Part shown: positions 1 through 5,987 of the stretch, piece by piece | Layout: each line of letters begins with the position of its first letter | Numbering within the stretch: the first letter of the stretch is position 1 | Assembly (NCBI GenBank): GCA_018646565.1 | Contig: JABGUO010000393.1 | Coordinates: forward strand, 1 to 6,119 | Reading direction: 5' to 3' | DNA from: Opitutia bacterium | GTDB lineage: Bacteria > Verrucomicrobiota > Verrucomicrobiia > Opitutales > Seribacteraceae | Length of the DNA stretch: 6,119 nucleotides | The notes under the pieces: model-generated | Told to the model about the DNA's origin: nothing | Database searches by the model: none | What the model saw: the letters and a program-made list of their open reading frames with translations, nothing else | Made by a program: the position numbers and the translations under genes

Positions 1-2
1 AA

Positions 3-161
3 GAAGGTCTTGTGGTGGAAACCGACAGTCGATTTTCAATGCGGTTTTCCTCTTCGATTTTTAAGGGTTGGCGTAAGCATGACTGCGTCAAGGGGGCACG
101 GGTGCTCATACGAACTCCGGAACCCCCCCAAGAAAGAAAGTATGGAAAGAAGAATTTTTAA
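3..161 (+). CDS. C-terminal fragment of an unrecognised protein (5' end outside window)
   Basis: An open frame enters from the left edge (first full codon at position 3) and stops at TAA 159-161, giving 52 residues with no internal start needed. The fragment reads as a plausible protein end: a mixed segment with EGLVVETDSRFSMRF, then KGARVLIRTPEPPQ, and a basic tail ending ERKYGKKNF. Its codon use (CGT/CGA/CGG, GGG, TTT, GAA) resembles the other genes here. I do not recognise the family and assign no function. A competing frame is also open across this region (to position 219), but its peptide looks less natural and runs into the rpsU start, so I prefer this frame. The stop lies 54 bp before rpsU, so the two genes could share a transcript or be separated by the weak promoter-like sequence at 175-202. 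Confidence 0.55.
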   Translation, partial: EGLVVETDSRFSMRFSSSIFKGWRKHDCVKGARVLIRTPEPPQERKYGKKNF

Positions 162-174
162 GCTATCTTCCGCC

Positions 175-202
175 TTGACCTGTGGGCGTGAATCTTTACT
201 TT
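175..202 (+). promoter_or_regulatory. Weak sigma-70-like promoter candidate upstream of rpsU
   Basis: TTGACC at 175-180 matches five of six positions of the -35 consensus. The best -10-like hexamer at a sensible distance is TACTTT at 197-202 (16-bp spacer), which matches only three of six. If used, transcription would start around 209, only a few bases before the rpsU ATG at 216, giving a nearly leaderless message. That would fit the absence of a Shine-Dalgarno sequence. The -10 is poor, so this is only a suggestion. Confidence 0.22.
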
Positions 203-215
203 GGAACATTCTTAT

Positions 216-416
216 ATGACAATTGAAATTAAATTACGTAAAGGCGAGCCCATCGATCGGGCAATTCGTCGTTTAAAAAAGCGCCTCGATCGTGAAGGTA
301 CAATACGAGATGTGCGTGACAAGCGTTACTTTGCAAAACCTTCCGATAAAAAAAGAGAAGCCCGGAAAGTAGCCGCTTTTACCCAGATGCTTCGTACTCG
401 TTACGAGAAAATGTAG
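216..416 (+). CDS. rpsU: 30S ribosomal protein S21
   Basis: Encodes 66 residues, the normal size for bS21, a small basic protein of the 30S subunit near the mRNA exit and anti-Shine-Dalgarno region. The diagnostic S21 pattern is visible: KLRKGEPIDRAIRRLKKRLD near residues 6-25, followed by REGT and a region rich in Arg/Lys. The C-terminal extension (KKREARKVAAFTQMLRTRYE, about residues 45-64) continues the basic helical character and is somewhat longer than the minimal core. I chose ATG at 216 because the protein then begins MTIEIKLRKGE, as expected for the family. An in-frame TTG at 201 would add five unconvincing residues. No Shine-Dalgarno sequence precedes the ATG. A hairpin follows the stop codon, and the next gene has its own ribosome-binding site. 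Confidence 0.93.
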   Translation: MTIEIKLRKGEPIDRAIRRLKKRLDREGTIRDVRDKRYFAKPSDKKREARKVAAFTQMLRTRYEKM

Positions 417-421
417 TTTCA

Positions 422-444
422 AGGGAATCCTAATTGGATTTCTT
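422..444 (+). other. RNA hairpin just downstream of rpsU
   Basis: Bases 422-430 can pair with 436-444 around a five-base loop (431-435), a nine-pair stem including two G-U wobbles. It begins six bases after the rpsU stop. No run of T follows, so it is not a standard intrinsic terminator. It could be a transcript-end stabiliser, a processing site or a partial attenuator that lets some rpsU transcription continue into the cyclase gene. The pairing was read by eye and its stability was not computed. Confidence 0.4.
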
Positions 445-458
445 GGTAAAAGTTAATT

Positions 459-467
459 GAGGGGAGA
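459..467 (+). promoter_or_regulatory. Purine-rich ribosome-binding site of the cyclase gene
   Basis: GAGGGGAGA lies upstream of the ATG at 480. The GGGGAG core (461-466) is 13 bases from the start codon, slightly longer than typical. It is the only strong Shine-Dalgarno-like element in the window and supports ATG 480 as the start. No convincing promoter was found in the 63-bp gap. Confidence 0.6.
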
Positions 468-479
468 TCAAAAAATAAG

Positions 480-2435
480 ATGTCCCAATTAAATAATAGA
501 TTAACTCCGAGTCTTCGTGCGGAGTGGAAGTTATTTGATCAGGAAAATTCTTCTTCGATTGAATACCTCATCCTTTGTGAAAAAATGATTTCTGTTGGGG
601 AGTTTTTGTTGGCTCATGATGTCGCAAAAGCGGGTCTGAGTATTCACAAAAATGACCGGAAATTATGTCAGCGAGCTGCTCATGCATTAAGCAAGGCAGG
701 GTCTCCCAAACTTGCATCTAAATTGCTCGAGGAGTTAGTTGGCGGAGGAGACAGGGGGGTTGAAACGCATAGTTTATTAGCCAGTGCCTACAAAGATTTG
801 TGGGAGCAGGCAACGGATTCAGAATCCAAAAAGCAGTATGCAGAACTTGCAATTGCTCGATACGAGGAGGGCTTTTCTACCAATAGCTTTGATAATCTAA
901 GGACAAGCCAGAGGCAGGATTTGGAAACCCAATATTACCCCTGCATCAATATTTCATTTATGCATTTTTTCTCCGGTAATGATGAAGCTGGAAAAGAATA
1001 TGCAGAGAAAGCCTGGAAGATATGTGAAAAATTAAAGGCCGATGGAAAACATGATTATTGGATTCAAGCTACTGAGGCCGAAGCACTTTTACTGCTAGGC
1101 TCGGTGGACGATGCGGTTTTTTCTTATTCTGAGGCAGTGAAAATGACCGATGTTAAGCCTTCCTGGATTGCCAGTACTCGCAAACAGGCACTTCAAATTG
1201 CAAGTGCCTACGACGAGGAAGAGATCAGGCAGAAAATACAGAACGCATTTCCCACATTAGGAATTGTGGCATTTTCTGGACATGTCTTGGACCGTCCTGG
1301 TTCAATTCCTCGTTTTCCACCCGAAGCAGAAGAAATTGCGAAAAAGGAAATTGTGGAATCCTTGGAAGAAATGGAGGCAAATTGTGGTTTCAGTTCAGCG
1401 GCTTGTGGTACAGATATTTTATTTCTTGAAACAATGAATGAGAGAGGTGGGGAAACCCATATCTTTTTACCCTTTGCAAAAGAAGAATTTATTGAGACGA
1501 GTGTGAGACGGGCTGGGGGGAATTGGGTTGCTCGATTTGAAAGTGTTCTTGATCAGGCAACCTCTATTCATTTTGTGACCAAGGATGGATACAATGGGGA
1601 GGACACTCTGTATTCTTTCTGTAATGATGTGCTACTTGGATTTGCTGCGATGCGAGGCCGGGGGTTGGATGAAGATCCCAAGTTGCTGGTATTTTGGGAT
1701 GGCCAACCCGGCGCGGAAGGAGGAACAGGAGAATTGGTAAAAAAATGGCAAAAGAATTTTAATGACCCCGTAATTATTGATGCAAATCGAGTGTTAGATG
1801 CGACTCCTGTAGTAAACGAATTACCCTCTCACGGCGGAGAGACAAATCCGACATTTCTAATGGGGGGGGATGCTTCCTCAGTATTACCGCGTACAATCAA
1901 GACTATGCTTTTTGCAGATGTGGAAGGTTTTTCCCGTTTAGACGAAAGTAAAACTCCGTACTTTGTGGAAAAATTCCTGGGAGGGATATCCAGTATTATT
2001 GAACGACTTTCTGTACCTCCTGCCTTCGTCAATACTTGGGGAGATAGTTTTTTCGCAGTTTTTGATAAATTAGAAGACGGGGTTGAATTGGCTCTTGAAT
2101 TACGAGATTATTTTTCCAAAGGAGACTGGACTCAATTGGGAATGATGGAGGGGATGGAGGTTCGCATTTCAATGCATGCTGGACCGGCTTATGAAAAATT
2201 TGACCCCATCCTGGGTAAGTTAAACTTTTTCGGAAGTCATGTGAATCAGGCTGCCCGAATTGAACCAATCGTACTGCCGGGTTCTGTCTTTGTTTCCGAA
2301 ACAGTTGCGGCATTACTTTCTTTTGGGCATGACGGATTTGATTTTGAATATGTGGGGAATTTAGAACTCGCTAAAAATTTTGGAAGTTATCCGATTTATA
2401 TTCTACAACGAACTGGTTATCATTATGATGAATGA
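480..2435 (+). CDS. TPR / SLOG-like sensor / class III nucleotide cyclase
   Basis: A 651-residue protein with no signal peptide or membrane segment, so probably cytoplasmic. Residues ~25-255 are paired amphipathic helices of TPR type, with YYPCINISF (152-160) and DYWIQATEAEALLLLG (192-207) resembling the DUF4071/TPR-S helical domain. Residues ~260-430 form a Rossmann-like domain with SGHVLDRPG (266-274), FSSAACGTDILFLE (304-317) and THIFLPF (326-332), recalling SLOG nucleotide-sensor folds. Residues ~470-645 are a class III adenylate/guanylate cyclase domain. Its metal-binding aspartates are D480 (LFADVEGFS) and D522 (NTWGDSFFAVF), and its catalytic Asn/Arg are N589 and R593 (VNQAAR). The usual base-selecting Lys and Asp appear to be N518 and N582, so the product (cAMP, cGMP or a pyrimidine cyclic nucleotide) cannot be predicted. 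A run of eight G (1862-1869) falls in the linker before the cyclase domain. The downstream TIR gene starts 12 bp later, suggesting one operon. The cyclase call is firm; the middle-domain fold is inferred. Confidence 0.85.
   Translation: MSQLNNRLTPSLRAEWKLFDQENSSSIEYLILCEKMISVGEFLLAHDVAKAGLSIHKNDRKLCQRAAHALSKAGSPKLASKLLEELVGGGDRGVETHSLLASAYKDLWEQATDSESKKQYAELAIARYEEGFSTNSFDNLRTSQRQDLETQYYPCINISFMHFFSGNDEAGKEYAEKAWKICEKLKADGKHDYWIQATEAEALLLLGSVDDAVFSYSEAVKMTDVKPSWIASTRKQALQIASAYDEEEIRQKIQNAFPTLGIVAFSGHVLDRPGSIPRFPPEAEEIAKKEIVESLEEMEANCGFSSAACGTDILFLETMNERGGETHIFLPFAKEEFIETSVRRAGGNWVARFESVLDQATSIHFVTKDGYNGEDTLYSFCNDVLLGFAAMRGRGLDEDPKLLVFWDGQPGAEGGTGELVKKWQKNFNDPVIIDANRVLDATPVVNELPSHGGETNPTFLMGGDASSVLPRTIKTMLFADVEGFSRLDESKTPYFVEKFLGGISSIIERLSVPPAFVNTWGDSFFAVFDKLEDGVELALELRDYFSKGDWTQLGMMEGMEVRISMHAGPAYEKFDPILGKLNFFGSHVNQAARIEPIVLPGSVFVSETVAALLSFGHDGFDFEYVGNLELAKNFGSYPIYILQRTGYHYDE
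1862..1869 (+). repeat. Run of eight G within the cyclase gene
   Basis: Eight consecutive G encode part of Met-Gly-Gly-Asp at residues 461-464, in the linker between the SLOG-like domain and the cyclase domain. Slippage of one base would remove the catalytic domain while leaving the sensor part. Whether it varies in the population cannot be told from one sequence. Confidence 0.9.
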
Positions 2436-2447
2436 GAACTTTTTAAA

Positions 2448-3917
2448 ATGATTTCCTCTGCTGACATACCCGAACCTTTTGAGAGTTACTCAGGGGAAGG
2501 TCCTTATGTATTTGTGAGTTATGCTCACGCGGACAAGATTCCCGTTTATCAATCTATGCGAGAATTTCGTGATGCCGGGGTTAATATGTGGTATGATGAA
2601 GGCATACAACCTGCCGGAGAATGGGTGGAAGAGATTGCACATGCCATTAAAAAGTCGGCAATATTTGTTGTCTTTGTATCTCCTCGATCCGTTGATTCCC
2701 GCTTTGTTAAAAGTGAGGTGGGATATGCCCTGAGTGAAAATAAAGATATTCTCACAATCTATCTCGAACATACCACATTGCCAGCTGGTCTATCTCTTTG
2801 CTTACAACAATTCCAATCGGTCTTTGTTTCGGAGAAGAATTGGCAGAAAAAAGCCAGCACAACCTTGTTGGATAAACTGAATGAAATTCCCAAGTTGGAA
2901 AAAGAAACAACTATAGTCGACCGGGGACCAGTTCCAGTGGACCATGGGGCTGAGTTGTGGAAGTCCTGGGACCGGGTATGGATGGTCCAATTAAAGAGAG
3001 GCCTACAAAATGCTGAATCGAACGGAATAAATTCGGAAAATGTGATCTCGAACAGCCAGACCAATGAGATTAAAAGACCCGTTCAGGAAACGATTCCTGA
3101 TAAGAGTTCAATTTTAAAGCTTCGCGGTCGTCCAGGTCGTGGGAAGACAAGGCACCCGCTCGCATTTGATGTATCGATTAATAAAGAGAACGAGAGCTTG
3201 ACTGATTTTCCCCAAGAGAATCATAATGATTACTATGCGGGAACTTTTTCGTGGATTCCATCCGGTAAGCTATCGATTTGGGTACCCTATGCAGAAGAAC
3301 AAAGAGTGGTGGAGGTGGAGCACGGTTTTTGGCTCGGGCAATATTTAGTGACCCAGGAGGTTTACACTCAAGTAATGGGAGCCAATCCCAGTTTTACAGA
3401 TTCTGAAAGTGATTTATCGAATCAATCTTTACCGGTAAATAATGTATCCTGGCTGGATGCAGTTGCATTCTCCAAGGCATTATCAATTTTATCATCTACA
3501 CAAGGAACCTTACCCGCGGGGTATGAATATCGCTTACCTTCGGAAGTTGAGTGGGAATATGCCTGTCGTGCGGGGACATCGAGTTCCTATTATTTTGGCG
3601 ATGAACCTGCCCAATTACATAACCACGCATGGTTTCGTGGAAACAGTGGAAAAAAAATTCATCCAGTTGGATTAAAAAGTCCCAATCCATGGAAATTATT
3701 TGACATGTACGGAAATGTTCGTGAATGGGTGGGGAATTCTTTTGTAAATACATTGTTGAATGATAGCGAGCAGGATGAATTTCGTATTAGTCGGGGGGGT
3801 GCTTACATGAAAACTGCGGTGGAATGCCAATCATCGACCCGGTCCACAAATTCTTTATACCACCGATTTAGAAATTTAGGGTTTCGGGTTGCTTTGGCTC
3901 GTATCAATAATACTTGA
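2448..3917 (+). CDS. TIR domain fused to FGE/SUMF1-like domain
   Basis: A 489-residue, probably cytoplasmic protein. Residues ~18-135 are a bacterial TIR domain: YVFVSYAHADK (20-30), WYDEGIQPAGEWVEEI (48-63), VVFVSPRSVDSRFVKSE (74-90). E90 aligns with the catalytic glutamate of NAD-cleaving TIR domains, so NADase activity is possible. Residues ~140-260 are a low-complexity linker containing GRPGRGKT (227-234). Residues ~262-486 are an FGE-sulfatase/SUMF1-type domain: RLPSEVEWEYACRAGT (362-377), DMYGNVREW (419-427), SRGGAY (448-453) and the C-terminal GFRVAL. By eye, the copper-binding cysteine pair of true formylglycine-generating enzymes is absent (C460 is the only cysteine near the site), so it is more likely a binding or adapter module than an active oxidase. 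ATG 2448 lies 12 bp after the cyclase stop with only a weak ribosome-binding site, which suggests translational coupling. No cyclic-nucleotide-binding domain is recognisable. Substrate and trigger are unknown. Confidence 0.87.
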   Translation: MISSADIPEPFESYSGEGPYVFVSYAHADKIPVYQSMREFRDAGVNMWYDEGIQPAGEWVEEIAHAIKKSAIFVVFVSPRSVDSRFVKSEVGYALSENKDILTIYLEHTTLPAGLSLCLQQFQSVFVSEKNWQKKASTTLLDKLNEIPKLEKETTIVDRGPVPVDHGAELWKSWDRVWMVQLKRGLQNAESNGINSENVISNSQTNEIKRPVQETIPDKSSILKLRGRPGRGKTRHPLAFDVSINKENESLTDFPQENHNDYYAGTFSWIPSGKLSIWVPYAEEQRVVEVEHGFWLGQYLVTQEVYTQVMGANPSFTDSESDLSNQSLPVNNVSWLDAVAFSKALSILSSTQGTLPAGYEYRLPSEVEWEYACRAGTSSSYYFGDEPAQLHNHAWFRGNSGKKIHPVGLKSPNPWKLFDMYGNVREWVGNSFVNTLLNDSEQDEFRISRGGAYMKTAVECQSSTRSTNSLYHRFRNLGFRVALARINNT

Positions 3918-3940
3918 TGCAGCGGTATTAAATCATCTGC
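3918..3940 (+). terminator. Weak hairpin after the TIR-FGE gene
   Basis: TGCAG (3918-3922) and CTGCA (3936-3940) are complementary across a 13-base loop immediately after the stop codon, followed by only a short AATTTT. This is a poor intrinsic terminator at best. The rest of the 83-bp gap before lysS (to 4000) is AT-rich and shows no convincing promoter or ribosome-binding site, so I cannot say whether lysS is transcribed separately. Confidence 0.18.
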
Positions 3941-4000
3941 AATTTTGAGGGATTTCCGTTGCTCTTTTGGAAAAGTAAATTCATTTTCTAGTCTTTTGTG

Positions 4001-5491
4001 ATGAGCGAAGATAAGCCAAATAGTACCCCTCAACAAGACACTCCACTTGATGGAAGCGATCAATTTGCTGTCCGACAAGCCAAACTTGAACAGATTCGTG
4101 AAAACGGGTTTGATCCATTTCGATCGAATTGGGAACAAACGCATACCTCCACTGAAGCACAATCCCTTTTGACTGAAGACATGGAAGAAGGTCCGGAGGT
4201 CTCGGTTGCCGGGCGCATAGTGGCATTTCGTTTAATGGGAAAAGCATCCTTTTTAAAAGTCCTCGACCGGGATGGTAAGGTTCAAGCTTATGTGAGAAAA
4301 GATGAAATTGGAGAAGAGGAATATGCCACTTTCAAAAAATTGGATCTAGGTGATTTTATTGGTATCCGGGGGAGATTGTTTCGCACTAAGACAGGAGAAG
4401 TAACCATCCGTGCACAGGAATATCGCTTGGTTTCAAAAGCCCTTCGTCCACTACCTGAAAAGTGGCATGGATTAACAGATAATGATCAAATTTATCGTCA
4501 ACGTTATTTAGATTTAATTGTGAATGATCAATCCCGTGAACGATTTCGTACACGGAGTCAAATTATCCGAGAAATTCGAGAATTCTTTTGGAATCGGGAT
4601 TTCTTGGAGGTGGAAACTCCGATGTTACAATCCGTTTCTGGTGGAGCAGCAGCCCGACCTTTTCGGACTCATTTTAATGCTCTGGATTGCGATTTTAATA
4701 TGCGGATTGCTTTGGAACTTCATTTGAAAAGGTTGTTAGTAGGTGGTTTTGATCGGGTTTTTGAAGTGGGCAGAGTTTTTCGAAACGAAGGACTTTCGAG
4801 GAGGCATAATCCAGAATTTACTATGTTGGAGGCTTATCAGGCTTACACGGATTATCGTGGAATGATGGAATTAACACAGTCCTTGATCCAACAAGTTGCG
4901 GAACGTTCTCTTGGCACTTTGCAGTTGGAGAGAAATGAGGGAGATGTAATTGATCTGTCGGGTAAATGGAGAGAAGCCAAGTACAAAGATTTAATTATCG
5001 ATGCGGTGGGAAGGGATGATTGGTTTGAATTGCCTAAATCCGCCAAGTTGGAAAAAGCCAAAGAACTTCGAATCGAAGTTGATCCAGAGTTAGAGGATTT
5101 TGAAGTTACTAATGATGTGTTCGAGAAAATTATTGAACACACTCTTATACAACCCACCTTTGTGACCCATATCCCTAAAGAACTTTGTCCTTTGGCTAAA
5201 ATTACCGAAAATGATTCCAGTACAATCGATGTGTTTGAATTATGCATTAATGGCCAAGAGATCGCACCGGCTTACTCTGAACAAAATGATCCTGCCGTTC
5301 AGCGCGATGCATTTATGAAACAAGTGGGTGAGGAGACTCAGGAATTAGATGATGATTTTCTTCTGGCTTTAGAACATGGCATGCCACCGGCCGGCGGAAT
5401 GGGTCTAGGGGTTGATCGATTAGTTATATTTTTGACCAAGGCGGCCAATATTCGGGATACAATTCTTTTCCCTACCCTTCGACCTTTTTAA
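4001..5491 (+). CDS. lysS: Lysyl-tRNA synthetase, class II
   Basis: Charges tRNA-Lys with lysine using ATP in the cytoplasm. The 496-residue length is typical of bacterial class II LysRS. An N-terminal extension (1-~60) precedes the anticodon-binding OB-fold (~65-145; VSVAGRIVAFRLMGKASFLK at 67-86). The catalytic domain begins near 165 and shows motif 1 (FLEVETPML, 201-209), motif 2 (FEVGRVFRNEGLSRRHNPEF, 254-273) and motif 3 (GGMGLGVDRLVIF, 465-477). LysRS-specific blocks RIALELHLKRL (235-245), CPLAK (396-400) and GQEIAPAYSEQNDP (418-431) are also present, and the protein ends normally with LFPTLRPF. All elements for activity appear intact. I chose ATG 4001; a GTG directly before it (3998) is in frame and would add one residue. 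No Shine-Dalgarno sequence is evident. The gene is followed after 25 bp by the small membrane protein gene and may be co-transcribed with it. Confidence 0.96.
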   Translation: MSEDKPNSTPQQDTPLDGSDQFAVRQAKLEQIRENGFDPFRSNWEQTHTSTEAQSLLTEDMEEGPEVSVAGRIVAFRLMGKASFLKVLDRDGKVQAYVRKDEIGEEEYATFKKLDLGDFIGIRGRLFRTKTGEVTIRAQEYRLVSKALRPLPEKWHGLTDNDQIYRQRYLDLIVNDQSRERFRTRSQIIREIREFFWNRDFLEVETPMLQSVSGGAAARPFRTHFNALDCDFNMRIALELHLKRLLVGGFDRVFEVGRVFRNEGLSRRHNPEFTMLEAYQAYTDYRGMMELTQSLIQQVAERSLGTLQLERNEGDVIDLSGKWREAKYKDLIIDAVGRDDWFELPKSAKLEKAKELRIEVDPELEDFEVTNDVFEKIIEHTLIQPTFVTHIPKELCPLAKITENDSSTIDVFELCINGQEIAPAYSEQNDPAVQRDAFMKQVGEETQELDDDFLLALEHGMPPAGGMGLGVDRLVIFLTKAANIRDTILFPTLRPF

Positions 5492-5516
5492 GCATCTCCG
5501 TTCAATTCCCTTAGTA

Positions 5517-5987
5517 ATGAAGGTTAAAAACAAGGGAGATCAACAAAAGATTATAATCAAACCAGTGCTTTGGAGACAGACGGCGTTCACCTTATTTTTG
5601 TGTGTTACGGCGTTCTTTTTTTCCATGGTAAATTATTTTGGAGTTCTTTTTAGCTGGGTAGCTATGATTGTCTTTTTTGTTTTAGCACTGCTCAATCTAT
5701 TGGATCAACTTTTTCAATGGTCCCGATTATTGATTGATTCGGAGGGTTATTCCTTTCGCGGATGGTGGAGGAAACAGCATTATCGTCATGAGGAAATTGA
5801 AAGTTTTGATACTGAAATCTACGCGGCCCGACTCCTTATTGTAGTGAATCTAAGAAAGAAATCTCAAAAGATAAGGGGACTCAAAGATGAACCCATTGCC
5901 TTTCCGTGTACGTTTGGAAGACCGGTCGAGGATATACTGAAGGTTTTGCGTGACAACCACGACAAAACACCTCGCGCACTAGTCTAG
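5517..5987 (+). CDS. Small membrane protein, possibly PH-like cytoplasmic domain
   Basis: A 156-residue protein with a short basic N-terminus (to ~20), then two adjacent hydrophobic segments (~22-42 and ~43-62) forming a membrane hairpin, then a soluble C-terminal part. The soluble part starts LLIDSEGYSFRGWWRKQHYR (71-90), followed by HEEIESFDTEIYAARLLIVV (91-110). The pattern of a strand, an aromatic-rich turn, an 'R-x-x-E-I' segment and further strands is that of small bacterial PH-like membrane proteins. The family match is from memory and not tested. Function is unknown. The start ATG lies 25 bp after lysS without a visible ribosome-binding site, so it may be the second gene of a lysS transcript. 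Its 3' end overlaps the converging minus-strand gene by 9 bp. Confidence 0.75.
   Translation: MKVKNKGDQQKIIIKPVLWRQTAFTLFLCVTAFFFSMVNYFGVLFSWVAMIVFFVLALLNLLDQLFQWSRLLIDSEGYSFRGWWRKQHYRHEEIESFDTEIYAARLLIVVNLRKKSQKIRGLKDEPIAFPCTFGRPVEDILKVLRDNHDKTPRALV

Noticed and set aside
96..130. G-rich and C-rich segment with CATACGAACTCCGGAA, reminiscent of a 5S rRNA or another structured RNA
   Set aside because: The surrounding sequence has none of the conserved parts of 5S, SRP RNA, tmRNA or a tRNA, and the segment is explained by the partial coding frame (3-161).
10..219. Open frame of 69 residues starting with TTG before rpsU
   Set aside because: It overlaps the rpsU start, has an unusual composition and resembles no protein. 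The frame ending at 161 reads more like a genuine C-terminus.
480..3917. Calling the pair a true Pycsar, CBASS or Thoeris system
   Set aside because: The TIR protein has no visible cyclic-nucleotide-binding, SAVED or STALD-type domain, no CD-NTase or ThsA is present, and the cyclase has a different architecture. Only the general resemblance to a cyclase plus a TIR protein is retained.
3180..3917. FGE-like 3' end as the variable region of a diversity-generating retroelement
   Set aside because: No reverse transcriptase, accessory gene or template-repeat copy of this region is present in the window.
3959..3987. TTGCTC with CATTTT as a lysS promoter
   Set aside because: The spacing fits, but the -10-like hexamer matches only three of six consensus positions in AT-rich sequence where such matches are expected by chance.
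3803..4247. Minus-strand open frames spanning the gap between the TIR-FGE gene and lysS
   Set aside because: They lie mostly opposite two firmly identified genes and their peptides look like antisense translation.
4703..4735. LysRS segment RIALELHLKRL differing from the RIAPELYLKRL of E. coli
   Set aside because: Variation at these positions is common among bacterial LysRS (for example RIATELHLKRL), and the lysine-contacting Glu is kept.
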